Shown here: piece by piece, positions 1-10,599 of the stretch
How positions within the stretch are numbered: the stretch's first letter is position 1
Layout: each line of letters opens with the position of its first letter
Program-made: the position numbers and the translations under genes
Assembly (NCBI GenBank): GCA_029204225.1
Contig: CM055106.1
Coordinates: 40,316,368-40,380,367 of the forward strand
Origin: Diphasiastrum complanatum
Taxonomy: Eukaryota > Streptophyta > Lycopodiopsida > Lycopodiales > Lycopodiaceae
DNA: 64,000 nt
Direction of reading: 5' to 3'
Notes under the pieces: model-generated
The model's input: the letters and a program-made list of their open reading frames with translations, nothing else
Database searches by the model: none
What the model was told of the DNA's origin: nothing

Positions 1-403
1 TGAGCCACAAGATAAGAAATCAAACTTCACCAGATATCATATTGGTAGAAGTCTATAACTTAGTATGAGTTGGCATAGGCTCATAATAATCGTATTGCCA
101 AAGCAAGTAGGTTGTCAATTATAATATGATAATTGTACTAATGGATTATATTTTTCATCATTTGATGTGCATAATAGTCCATTAGCTTGAAATTGAGAGT
201 AAGATTACTTTTCAATTTGTAAGTGGAGAGCATGGCTAAGTGCATGTGCATGATCGTGTGTATTGGATAATGCTTTTGGATTGATCAATCTATATGGAGG
301 GCAGGCTAGTTACACAAATATACTGCCAACGTGATTTTTTGGCTTATTTAGAGCTATACTGATGACTCAAACATCCAAGTTTGGAGCGTGTGTTGGTTTT
401 ATG
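1..403. other. unrecognised sequence
   Basis: AT-rich sequence with no long open frame or recognised repeat. It ends where the copia LTR fragment begins at 404. Confidence 0.4.
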
Positions 404-896
404 TGTGAAAGTATTGTACTTTAGGACCATAAATGGATCTACAAAAGATCCACAAGAGTGATTGGATGCTTGCTTAACAATCTATCAAAAAACTAGACAC
501 AAAAAAGTTGATCTAGATTGGCAATTTGACAAACAACAAGCATTCACAATCAAAAGCATTGATCAACATTGAAATCCGAGCCCACACGTGTGTACTACAG
601 GCTGTAGTAATTTAGAGACTTGATTCTAAGTACATAATCTTGTGCACTCTCCTCACTTCTTTTCATGCTTTGCAAAATTTGATTTCTAAGCATGAGAACC
701 CTAGAAGTGTTACTAGATTCATAGATTGATTTTAAAGACTCCCAAGCCTCTTTAGCACTAGTACATGCTGATACTTCTCTCAACAAATCATTGCTCACAT
801 TCATCTTCACACAATGAAGTGTAAGCTTAGATCTCTTCTTGTATCTAGCTAACTCCTGTGCAAGCTGGATTTGCCAATTTTTGGCAATTCTTCACA
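404..896 (-). mobile_element. Rearranged copia LTR (C/K family) with gag sequence inside it
   Basis: 404-607 matches the U5-side end of the C/K family LTR (compare 42760-42970 and 55751-55960). 608-863 is gag sequence of the same family. About 864-896 matches the U3 tip of that LTR (compare the end of K's LTR at 56405-56437). The unit therefore runs TG to CA like an LTR but has a gag fragment where the LTR middle should be. The 5-bp flanks (ttatg and cgttg) do not match, so it is not a clean insertion. It is more likely the product of deletion or template switching in an older element. Confidence 0.6.
608..863 (-). pseudogene. copia gag fragment (C family)
   Basis: The minus-strand translation includes VKMNVSNDLLREVSACTSAK, then the KEAWESLKSIYESS and SRVLMLRNQILQS blocks and EESAQDYVLRIKSLN. 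This is the capsid-like part of a copia gag and is nearly the same as the gag of element C at 55059-55270 and 44650-44745. Only about 85 codons remain, with no start codon, zinc knuckle or pol. It cannot make a working protein. It is useful as the empty-site reference for element B, because here EESAQDYV is uninterrupted. Confidence 0.85.
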
Positions 897-908
897 CGTT
901 GTAGCCCA

Positions 909-1644
909 TGTGAAGAATTGAAAAAGATTATCTATGTTAGATATAGGGGTCTTATGCTTTTTACATCAAGCATCTAGGTGTAGGATGTTGATAGGAATAA
1001 ATTTGGCATAGATGGCAAATTATGCATTTCCACTTGTAATGCAACTATTGAGCCAAAATAGAGTAAGAGGCTAAACACTTGCCAATTAGAGTGTAGACAA
1101 GTGTAAAGCTTTTGTTTGATGAATTCCAAGAGGTCCAATAGGATTTAGAGGTGGAACCTTGTGAGGTCCAATAGGATATTGAGGTGTGCTTGAAAATAGT
1201 CCAATAGAATTAAGAGGTGCATGGATCAATGATCCAATAGGATCAAGAGATGACAAAGTATGGTCCAATCATAGTTAAGCATAGTGGTAGCTCGTGGATC
1301 TACTAGTATCATTGTACTCCTCATTTTGGATCTAATTGATTTGGTGATTTTATGGATTTTGTGAGTTATTGGATTTCTAGCTTTCTCTCTCTACCCGAGA
1401 GCTCATGATGTTTTTTCCCTCTCTACCCGAGGAGAGCAGCTTGTTTTTACTTAGATTATTTTCTGAATACTTCCCACACGTGTGAGTGAGAGTTGGAAGT
1501 GATTAAATGCATGTAGTAGTGTGTTTTTGCCATAGGATCTAAGATTGATCTTGAATCTCAATCTAGTCTTGATCTTGGTGCATCTACACACCTTAGGAGA
1601 TCACAAGTACATGTTGTGGACAATCCACACGTGTGAATTTAACA
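909..1644 (+). mobile_element. copia LTR, F family, plus strand
   Basis: This 736-bp unit starts TGTGAAGAATTG and ends CACACGTGTGAATTTAACA. It matches, in reverse orientation, the 5' LTR of element F at 22471-23202. Shared landmarks are the paired 'ctctctacccgag' blocks, several 'gtccaatagga' repeats and two CACACGTGTG palindromes (1475 and 1626). TGGTATCAC follows directly at 1645, a partial tRNA-iMet primer-binding site, so this was a 5' LTR whose body is lost or unrecognisable. Confidence 0.8.
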
Positions 1645-2508
1645 TGGTATCACCATCATATGTAGCTAGTGGCATTTTGATGGCAAGAGTGGTTATATCT
1701 AAACATGTGAGTTGTAGGTTGAAATAGATCTAAGCTACAATCACCTTCAATGATTGCAACCAAGCATATAATTGGGGATCCTTGTTAGCTTCTTTTAGAT
1801 ATTTTTCATTATTTTATTGCTTTGATAAAGATCATTGTCATTATTTTAATGCTTTCGTATTGCTTCTTGATAAAACTTGAACGACACTATTTTACAAAGT
1901 ATTTTAATTACAGATTGTAATTCCATTACAAATTTGAAATTTTGATCAAGAATCAAATTTCTTCCTTATGTGTCAATTTAGGAACAATTTAAGTGAAAGA
2001 AGAATGTGTTGTATTTATGAAAATATTCAATTTAACCATTGTTGCTCACCTTGCTATATGTTCTAGAATAATCAAACACACTAGTCTACATCTATTCTAG
2101 CACATTTTCAAACATTTGGTAGTTGAGAGGAATGATACATCCTTGAAAATAATCAAAGATACTTGAAATAAGTTGTTTTAAATGCTTATGTATCGATAAA
2201 AAAAACCAATGGAATCTGGTACCCTTGAGCTTAACTATCCATTTATGGTAAAGAAGCGATTTACTCCCATTGATTTGTAGTGAATGTGGATGAATTGAAA
2301 GCCATAAGCTTATTATGAATTTAAAAAGTCTACGACTTGAGTGTGTAAACAATTTTCTTCTTCATATAAATCTTTTTTCTCGTTCACTTTCCTATCTTTG
2401 AGCGATCCAATTTGTTCTTGAGAAAGAGATCAATTCAATGAGTTCACACTTTTGAGATCAATACTTTATATCAATTTCTAGCTCTACTTATCTTGCATGG
2501 CTTAAACT
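1645..2508. other. unrecognised AT-rich sequence
   Basis: It begins with the partial primer-binding site of the preceding LTR. I recognise no gag or pol similarity in the rest and no convincing gene. Confidence 0.35.
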
Positions 2509-3829
2509 GTTAGCTGATGCCATGCCCCGAGGCGTCGATGCAGTATCTCTCCACTCAAAAGGGCTTCTAGCATAGATGAAGTTGAGAGCCGAGTCTGTGA
2601 GGATGAGAATTATCAGTGCTAGGCTAAAATGTACAGTTGTGAGCTCCATGGTAATTCCCGAAAGATGGATAGCCATGTGGGAGCTAGCAATTTAGACTCT
2701 CTCAACTTGCGTTATGTTTTTTATAAAGAGGCCTCATATTATCAAGTAAGAGGTGGAACCCAAGTCTTTATAGAATGAGGTTCACTCAGATGTAAGAGGT
2801 GAAATCCAAAATATGATAAAATCGGGTTCACCAGCTCATGGGTATAGATAGAGACCTCCTCCACGAGTTCCATAGCATGTGTTATGTACTGAAATGTTGT
2901 TGGCCTTTAAATTGAATATTTTACTACTTGCATTTCCTTCCATGCTTCATGCATATAGTTTGCGTACTGATGTATGAATGTGTTTGTTGTTGATTCTTCT
3001 CTTTTAAGGTTGGTCTGGGATAAGTATCAGGTAGATGTGTAGGACTTGGAGATTGATCCACCATTCCACTGAGTTCTGATGTTTCCCAGTTTCTGGCTCT
3101 CTGACGAATTCTTCTTACAACTGTTCAGTACTTTGTAGGATCTGTGATTTCGTTTAGATGTTGTGTTGTTGATTATGTGATTTCAGTAGGAGTAGCTTTA
3201 GTTTGATTTTTTATTTTTGTGTAGATTAGATTAATAATCCATAGACTGTAAGAAGAAAGAAAGAACTCAAACCGTTTGTAGAACCATAGAAAACGAGTTC
3301 CTGACAGATCCTATATCCAAGATGAGCTACCATTGCCAATAAATGACCGAAATCAGGTTGTAGGTGTGCCTTACTGATCAAAATTATTTTTTCGACCTCA
3401 TTTATTTTTTTCGACCTAGTTTTGCATCCGCTCGTTTCCATCCGACACTGCATTCCATGTGCATCCCATAGTTTTGCATCCGCTGACTATCTGTTTGCAT
3501 CTAACAAGCTTCAGAATACATCCGATGAGCTAATTGAGTTCCTAACAATTGCTCAGATTTTCATGATTGATTTGACATTTAAATCATATCCTATGAGTTC
3601 AATCATATTTAAGAAACAATCAATACAGAATCTCATATTGCGAATCTGATTCTGGTTTAAGATTCAGTCCAAGACCAAACAGTCTGAGACATCTCCATTC
3701 ATGACCAAGTACTGTTGGAATTCATGCTCACGACCAATTCCATTAGGAAATGAGCATCCTAAAAAACACATGTTTATACCTATCTTTGAAAAACACAGAG
3801 AGGAAAACTTGAAAAATTTGTATAGCAGA
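2509..3829. other. unrecognised sequence; possible LTR start at 2509
   Basis: About 30 bp from 2509 (TGTTAGCTGATGCCATG and on) match 6468-6497, where they follow a polypurine tract. These may be the tips of two LTRs of one decayed element, but I see no similarity beyond the tips. On the minus strand a 62-codon ORF (2488-2676) starts with a hydrophobic stretch and has a TATA-like sequence about 40 bp upstream. Nothing else supports a gene here. Confidence 0.3.
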
Positions 3830-4270
3830 AACTCGACTCGTATTTTTCAAAAAATTTCGATACTGTATATTTTTTAATATTTCACATTTTTTGACAAAAC
3901 ACACAAAAAGAAGGATGGCTCGATTTTTTTTTTTCAGATTTTTTCGATACTGTATCAACTCAAAAATTCCGAGATTTTTCGATACCAAAGGTAGATTTTT
4001 TTGATATTGTATCGACTCGAAAAATCCTAGATTTTTTGATATAAAAAATCAGAATTTTTTGATATCAAAAATTAGAATTTTTCGATACTATATCGACTCA
4101 AAAAATCCGTAATTTTTTGAGTCAGTTTATATTTTTCAAGTCTTTGTATATTCTTGAGTCTTTATAAATTTTGCAATACTTGCCATTTTTTCAATCCCTT
4201 GTAAATTTTCCATACTTCGTAATTTTTCGATCCTATGTAAATTTTCAATCCTTTGTAAAAAAAATCTCTC
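3830..4270. repeat. AT-rich degenerate repeat region with TCGATA / TCGACTC words
   Basis: Loosely repeated phrases such as 'tttttcgatact', 'tatcgactcaaaaaatc' and 'ttttgatatcaaaaa' recur many times. Several are self-complementary. No coding content was recognised. Confidence 0.5.
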
Positions 4271-5974
4271 ATTTCCGACAAGTACATCCAAGGTTGTAAC
4301 CAACAAAAGATCCGACTAGCCTCTCAACTGTAACTAAAGAGTCACCATACTTTATATCTGACTCCTCAATCCCTCGTCACATCTGATTTTATGTCCGATG
4401 CTTGACTACTTCATACTGATTTAAATACATCCGATGACTATCTTCCTATCTTACATCTGATGCTATATCCGATGGTTAGTATACTACTAGAACCAACTGA
4501 ACGTCAAAACCAAGGCTCTTTAGCCGAGTCTGCCATCCAAATGTTTTCAACCAAGGGATTCTAGCCGATGCAATAACCCAAAGACTCAACCAACGACATT
4601 AACCGACAGAATAGCCAAATGAGTCACTCATTCAATGAAAGTACAGCTTGGATACTATCAAAGGTCTAGAGCTAGCAGCTGCATGTGCCTATATTACCAA
4701 ATGTGTAGCAATAAGACCATCTTCATGAAGAGGAACGCAGATTACAGACCAGATGAGCCAGGACCAGATGAACATCACCTGCCACTTCCTCACAACAACT
4801 ACAGTTGATGGATACTCAACAGCCATAATCACCACAAGTGTAATCACCTATTGCTAGAAGATCCAAGTCCCAATCACCAATCGGGACATTACCACTACTC
4901 ACATCATCCCCTCGCATCCAACAAGCAGTTGATTCTGTGGTAGCATTCCAACAGCCACCATAGACAATAGATTCAGGGGAGAGAGAAAGGGAGCTGCCTG
5001 CAACCACACAAGCAAAAGATATGCTTGTAGTTGATCCCACTCAAGAAGACAAAGGCTAAGAAGACGGATGGGCAATCCAAAGGGACTCAACCAAGAGAAA
5101 TACCTTAGTCATAAACCTCAGGTTTTGAGCATTGGGAAAACGAAGATCCTTAAGGAGGGGAAAATACAAGAATTGGGAAATCAGTCCTCCTTCAACCACT
5201 CCCACACCATCCACATTCCCGTCATCCAGTTCTCTTGCCACAACATCTGTATCTACTTCCATGTCTATTATATCATCCACACCATCTACCACAACTTCCA
5301 TCATGAGAATATCACCACCACCACCACCTTACCTTACATCTTTCTGTTATTCCACCATCTCATTATTTATCTCTTTTACACCCGTGTAGTCTTACCAAGG
5401 CAACTGAAAGGTCATTACAATGTCTTGCGAAGACCAACTACCACCTACATTGGTTGGTCAGCCAGAAAGAATATTTAAGAAAGCAAGTGAAGCTTCAAAA
5501 AAAGATAATAAAAACTAAAATAAAAAAATAATCAAAGAGATCCAGCTGAAAGGCCAATACAAAAGAGAAGATCGAGAAGCAAAACAAGATCTTGGCCTAC
5601 TCTTAACAATTAATGGATCAAAAGAAAAGATGAAGACGACAATGGACCTGCAGGACAAAGTGAGCTCCTCACCAAGTAAGTGGTGATCAAAGCTCAACAC
5701 TGCAAAGGTCTAAGGCTGCAACTGTAATATTGTCACCTTCCCACCAAACCCCTCATCATGTTTCTCTACTATCATCAACCTATCTATCCCAATCTGTTTC
5801 TACCACCAATTTCATAACCCCTTGAAGACTAATAACCCAAGGTTTGTGCAACCTACCAATTGAAGATTCTCCTCTTCTCATCGAGACAAGAGTGTCGATG
5901 AGGCCAGGACTTCAACTGGGAGAAGAACTAAGGAACTAAGGAAACAACCAGAGGTAGAAAGGAGAATACAAAGA
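4271..5974. other. unrecognised sequence with low-complexity open frames
   Basis: Open frames at 5068-5478 and 5132-5389 (plus) owe their length to Thr/Ser/Pro-rich or His/Ile-rich low-complexity sequence (runs such as 'tcaccaccaccacc'). I recognise no protein family. It may be the decayed body of a retroelement that ends near 6468. Confidence 0.3.
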
Positions 5975-6304
5975 GTGACAAGGCAATTGATGGATATCTG
6001 GCAAGACTTACAAGAAAATTGTTCGAGAAATCCAATTGCAAAGAAAAGATCCAAAGACAATTTGATGTTTGAAAAGAGTTCGAAGACTTTCAGAGGACAA
6101 TATGTTCAAATGATCGAGAGCTGGTATACGAACAAGTTTATACCAGAAATTAGGCCTTATCTGGGACCTATTCTGTTGGGCATAAAAATGAGATTCATCA
6201 CATTCGAAGCCATCGGAAGGGAGATAGGCTACGAGAAGTCTCTTGACAAAAAGCAAGCCGAGAAAGATAAACAAGAGATACTCAGTTACGCAGAGCTATC
6301 TTGA
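5975..6304 (+). CDS. unrecognised ORF of 109 codons, probably a retroelement remnant
   Basis: A charged, lysine-rich open frame that could extend upstream of its first Met to about 5890 in the same frame. It contains the segments IWQDLQENCSRNPIAKKRSK and SWYTNKFIPEIRPYLGP. No motif identifies a family: there is no zinc knuckle, no DSG and no polymerase motif. It sits upstream of a purine-rich tract (AGGAAGAGGATAA, about 6452-6467) followed by TGTTAGCTGATGG, which looks like a polypurine tract plus LTR start. A gag-like or accessory region of an LTR element is my best guess. A host exon is possible but there is no splice or promoter support. Confidence 0.25.
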   Translation: MTRQLMDIWQDLQENCSRNPIAKKRSKDNLMFEKSSKTFRGQYVQMIESWYTNKFIPEIRPYLGPILLGIKMRFITFEAIGREIGYEKSLDKKQAEKDKQEILSYAELS

Positions 6305-6770
6305 CAAGCGGTTGCAAATGATGAAATTGTTGTCGAGAAGCGCAACGATATCGACAAATAAGTTCTTGGTTTTACGTAGGCAAACATTGATCCATGCCTT
6401 TCCAAGAATCAAGCGTCAAAGCTAAGGCATTGCAATGGGTGGTGCAACACTATAGGAAGAGGATAATGTTAGCTGATGGCATGTCCCGAAGTGTCGAATT
6501 GGTTAGCTTGGCATGCACAATCTCTTTGGTCCGAGTTCGAGCACCTTTCCTAGATGTGGTGAGCTTGTCAATTGGTCTACGTGCTCGAGTTGGGCACACC
6601 CACTCAGCTTCAATTCTCTATAATCCCACGGGTTGATAATACCAAGAAGCATCTAATTAATTAGGATTCCTTGTTCATGCATTGATGACTTCAATTGTGG
6701 TTATATAAAATCGTCAAACAATATTCATTGGATCATTTAGGTAGATATGTTGTATTTTCTAAAATTTAAA

Positions 6771-6838
6771 TTGTTGCAGGTGTGGAGGAGAGGCCTCAAG
6801 CACCTCAAGATCAAATGAGGTATGACAAGAGAGCAAAG
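6771..6838 (+). pseudogene. short copia gag fragment (A/I family)
   Basis: About 68 bp encode GVEERPQAPQDQMRYDKRAK, nearly identical to the same part of the gag frames of elements I (minus, near 19030) and A (minus, near 52900). The match stops abruptly on both sides, so this is an isolated fragment. Confidence 0.8.
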
Positions 6839-7738
6839 CCTACCATCAACATTTACTTCCATCGAAGATAGGCCAAATCCTATGACCTTGGATCATCTTT
6901 GCCAATTTAAAAGGTGTCACACCGTCGTCTATGAGAAAATCCCTGCCATTGCTTCCAAATCACCTTCCCAATACATAATCACTCTTCTTATCTTAAAGGG
7001 TGCAAAACAAACGTTCAAACAAGATTCTAAAACTTAAAGACAAATCTTACTACCATGCTTATCATTTCATCAACCTTTGCTACCACTTATAGTGGAAAGT
7101 AACACTAATAACGTCAAATAAGGGGATGTTCTTCAATGAGATGTAGGACAGATGTTGACCATTGTCCCTTATCTACAAAAAATGGCAACACTATCTTTTT
7201 TATACATCTTTTGACCATATTACCGCTCGCAAATCATTACAATAATTGTTCTCACTATCTACTTGTAACACTCCCAGCAAAGTCAATTATAAATTTTAAC
7301 TCATATACTACGAATCTCCATTGTCAACTTGGTATGTAAGGAAGACCTGGTACAAGGGTTCTGCAGCTTGACATTGTATCCATCTTAATTCGATGGCTAT
7401 TCCAACTCTCTTCATTTGGGCAAGCTACTTGGATTACATCCCAACAATATCAATTGTGCCGACACATACTGATAACTTAGCAAAAGCTCAAGCTGTTTCT
7501 TCTCCTTCTCAGTCCATCCGTATACATTAACCTTCTTTGCTGATATGACCAGTCACACCAATATGCATTCTTCCAAGCTGTCAAATTGGATTCTAACCAA
7601 TGCCCCACAAATCCCCTACACCTCAAGAAAGCCGGCAAGGCTCTTCCTACCTATGCTAGCCATGCCTGTCTAAAGATCATATGATGACCAGAACTACAAA
7701 AAGTCAATGGAACGATGCTATAAGATGACTCATAAAGA
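6839..7738. other. unrecognised sequence
   Basis: Short open frames only, with no family recognised. It ends at the target duplication of the hAT-like element. Confidence 0.35.
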
Positions 7739-7746
7739 ATCTAAAT

Positions 7747-8172
7747 CATAGAATTAATGAACCGTTAACGGTTCACCACGGTTCTGAGAACCGTACAGTT
7801 CTTTAAAATTTTTGCCCAGAACCGTGGTGAACCGTACTGAATAATTAATTAATTAATTTTTTTTTGTCCCACCCCCAAATATAGCCCAAAGAATTGCTAA
7901 AAAAATGCCAAATTTTTTTTCAGAAAAAGCAGATTCTCCCTACTTAGAATATTAACTTCAAATGATTTAATCTCCCAAATTGATAAGAGAGAGGGAGACA
8001 GAGAGAAGGAGACAGAGAGAGAGGGACAAAAACGAGCTGGGTTTTGGGGGGGAATTTAGGAAAAAAATTTAATTGATTAATTAATTATTTTTTTACATGA
8101 ACCGTACCACGGTTCAAGGAACCGTGGTACGGTTCCTTCCACGGTTCGGTTCTGGGAACCGTGGGTTCTATG
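7747..8172. mobile_element. hAT-like miniature inverted-repeat element (MITE)
   Basis: The 426-bp unit begins CATAGAA and ends TTCTATG. It is flanked by a perfect 8-bp direct repeat, ATCTAAAT (7739-7746 and 8173-8180). An 8-bp target duplication is the hallmark of the hAT superfamily. The outer 100 bp or so on each side carry six copies each of AACCGT/ACGGTT, often in AACCGTGGT or ACCACGGTT form, as expected for subterminal transposase-binding repeats. The middle has TTAATTAATTAA runs and a purine-rich 'gagagagggagacag' tract. There is no coding capacity, so it would depend on a transposase from elsewhere. Confidence 0.7.
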
Positions 8173-8180
8173 ATCTAAAT

Positions 8181-9261
8181 ATGCCTGGATAAAAGAAACT
8201 TGTATTGATGCCTTTCAAGAAGCATAAAATTCTTGTGTGCCAAATGAAAGACATTCAATACACATTCAATTTTGCAAAGCACAATACTGAAGATCAGTCC
8301 ATACAGATTGGGCTAGGCCAACCATGTTCAAATGCCTGCCCAATCATGGGCAGATACCCGTGCCCATGTCAGAATGTCTGTTTAAGATTTTTAAAATATA
8401 ACAAAAGAAAAAAGCAAGGCAAGTGAAACAGAGGGATGAATCAACCACTTGTAAAAGTCATAAGCATTAAACTCTGCCACAATCACGGTGGTACTGGCGG
8501 CACTTTTCATATGTGCACTTTAATACTGTAAACTTACGAGATTGTTGAACAAGACAGCCAATGGAATAGAACATCTACAATAATGTCCGCCAAGGCAAGC
8601 ATTCAGTTGAATAAAAAAGCATTTAATAGGCCTAAAGGAATCAATCTTGTATGCTGCTCATGATGCCAAAGTAATAGTTGGCAGAGAGAAACACCCATGT
8701 GAAAAGTTCCTGGCATGATTCCAAACCAGCATATAGCCCACAAAACTAACATGTGGAAGAAAATTTCTTCAAATTCGAAAATAATATATCAGGGGCCACC
8801 AAAAGGAGCAGATTGATACCAATATAGATTATAATGGATAAGAAAGATATGAGGATCTCATAGCAGTAACACAAGCCAAATATCTAAATAGATTAGAAGG
8901 CCACCCTGAATTTTGTCATAATAAAGTGCGTACATTATATACTTTGAAATCCACTACCATTATAAGTCGACATTTTTGGGATTGAAAACTACAAGAGCAT
9001 ATCTAGGTCTACCAAAATCTAGTAAAATTTGTCCCTGAGAAAAAGACTGAATTCACCGCATTCCAGAGATTTACCCTTTACAAACCATACATTCCACAGA
9101 CTACATCATGAAGGACTTATGAAACTGCTACATGTTGAAGAAGTCGTATAACGAAGCAGCAACATAAACGTTAACGGCTTCACATCTGTACCTCCACATC
9201 TTCAGAGAAAGACACCAGCGAATCCATCAAAGCTGAACAAGATCCATTAACGCCCCAATTC
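8181..9261. other. ADF 3' untranslated / downstream region
   Basis: The part just below 9262 is the likely last, noncoding exon of ADF (minus strand), beginning GAATTGGGG after a TTATTTCAG acceptor. I could not place the poly(A) site. The short plus-strand ORF at 8205-8426 has no recognised similarity. Confidence 0.35.
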
Positions 9262-9491
9262 CTGAAATAACACCGTTAGAAATTGGAGAATAGAAACTTA
9301 AACAAATATCAAAACTGTCAAGAATCTAGTTTCTTTCTTGTTTAGAGACTAAAACGTCTCCTATTTATGGTCTATACAGTTGCAAACGTCGGAAAATCAT
9401 ATTACCAATGTAATGTTTTTTTGCAAAACATAAAAAGCATCAAGTAATGCAAGAGTAATTTGAAGGGTACTAGTCAAGCATTCTTACTCAC
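9262..9491 (-). other. probable intron in the ADF 3' UTR
   Basis: Fifteen bases after the ADF stop codon the minus strand reads CCTT|GTGAGTAAG, a strong donor. TTATTTCAG|G at 9262 is a matching acceptor, giving a 230-bp intron. The donor is so close to the stop that it should not trigger nonsense-mediated decay. Inferred from splice-site consensus only. Confidence 0.45.
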
Positions 9492-9505
9492 AAGGATTTT
9501 CAACT

Positions 9506-10395
9506 TCAATTAGCACGGTCTTTGATAACCTCAATATCCATTTCCGTTGGATCAGTAGCCTGCAGTTCATAGTGCACACCATCAAGCTCCCTGCGAAATC
9601 TGTCCTTGGAGCTGGCGTAAATCATCTTCGCCTTTACTCTGGCGGTGTCAGGTGACCTGAAGCGAACGAAGTGACGAACAAGTCGTACATAACAGACTAA
9701 CACACAAAGGCGAACACAGACAAATAGCTATGAAAGAAAATAACCCAGCCTGCGAGTACGAAATTTTTTCTCACACTTTAGACGGCATTAAGAAGTTGAG
9801 CTGCATACCAGGCAATGAAAAAGATTTTGCTCTTCTGACAGTTTTCGTCAGTGACAAAGTCAAAGTCGAATACTGCATACCGACAATCATTCTCTGGAAG
9901 AGCAGCAGTAAAATCGTCATAATTTTCCTCAGGAGTTCCATACTTCTCCACGATGACCCCTTTCGCTTTCTCATCGATTTTAAAAACTATGTAGCGGTAA
10001 GTTTTCTTCCTTTTCAACTCCAAAAACTTCAGTTTACACTCATCTGACACCGCAATCCCTGATGCCGCATTAGCCTGACATAAGAATGATCATGAGCTCA
10101 TCCAAAGGGGGGTATTCTAAATCGTGGAAATTCACATTATAATGCAAAGAACCAGACTATTTCACAATCCATCAGAACCTTAGATACGAGCGGGAGAGAA
10201 CCTAAACTTTTCTTTGTCATTTAAAACATAAGTTCAGCATCGCCTTTGGAAAAAGTAAAGCTCATTACACAGATCCAAGCCGCCAGTAAAACACAAAACC
10301 GTGTATGGCAACAATTTTCTCAAAATCAGCCAGATCTAGAAACTCAAATAGATCAAACATCCAAACGGAAAAGAAAATGATCATAACCTCACCAT
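9506..10395 (-). CDS. ADF: actin-depolymerizing factor (ADF/cofilin)
   Basis: Coding exons on the minus strand are 10395-10393 (ATG only), 10074-9809 and 9656-9506. They join to 420 nt, or 139 codons plus stop, the usual plant ADF length. The protein starts [20 protein letters not shown]. It keeps the conserved [12 protein letters not shown] and [20 protein letters not shown] blocks and the [11 protein letters not shown] long helix that binds actin, and ends [20 protein letters not shown]. Splice sites fit: ATG|GTGAGG, CAG|GCTAATG, TG|GTATGC and TCAG|GTCACC, with Trp split across the second junction. A first exon holding only Met is characteristic of plant ADFs. Ser6 and neighbouring N-terminal residues, where calcium-dependent kinases act in this family, are present. 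The product severs and depolymerises F-actin in the cytoplasm. No frameshift or stop was seen, so the gene looks functional. Confidence 0.93.
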
Positions 10396-10556
10396 GGCTA
10401 CTAGTAACTGCTGCCGGCACCAAAGCGTACAAAAACTGAAAGATGCAACGAGAGCAGACGAAAAGGGATCGATCGATGTTCCTCACAGCCAAAGGTCCGA
10501 ACTACATCAGACCAGATCGATCAGAAAATATGAAAGACTAAGCTCTCACGAACAGA

Positions 10557-10570
10557 CTATAATAAATAAT
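10557..10570 (-). promoter_or_regulatory. candidate TATA box of ADF
   Basis: The minus strand reads TATTTATTATAG about 165 bp upstream of the ADF ATG. The stretch between is plausible as a 5' UTR and is less AT-rich. It is the only TATA-like site close upstream. Confidence 0.4.
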
Positions 10571-10599
10571 GTGTGTAGGGGAGGGACGAAACCCTCGCC

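Noticed and set aside
1086-1268. 60-codon minus ORF with repeated PIG/SIG units
   Set aside because: It comes from repeated 'gtccaatagga' words in the F-family LTR.
5068-5478. 136-codon ORF as a gene
   Set aside because: Its length is due to low-complexity ACC/TCC-type sequence, and an overlapping frame is equally open.
6765-6800. TTGTTGCAG|GTGTGG looks like a 3' splice site before an exon
   Set aside because: The same bases occur inside the gag frames of A and I; it is a gag fragment.
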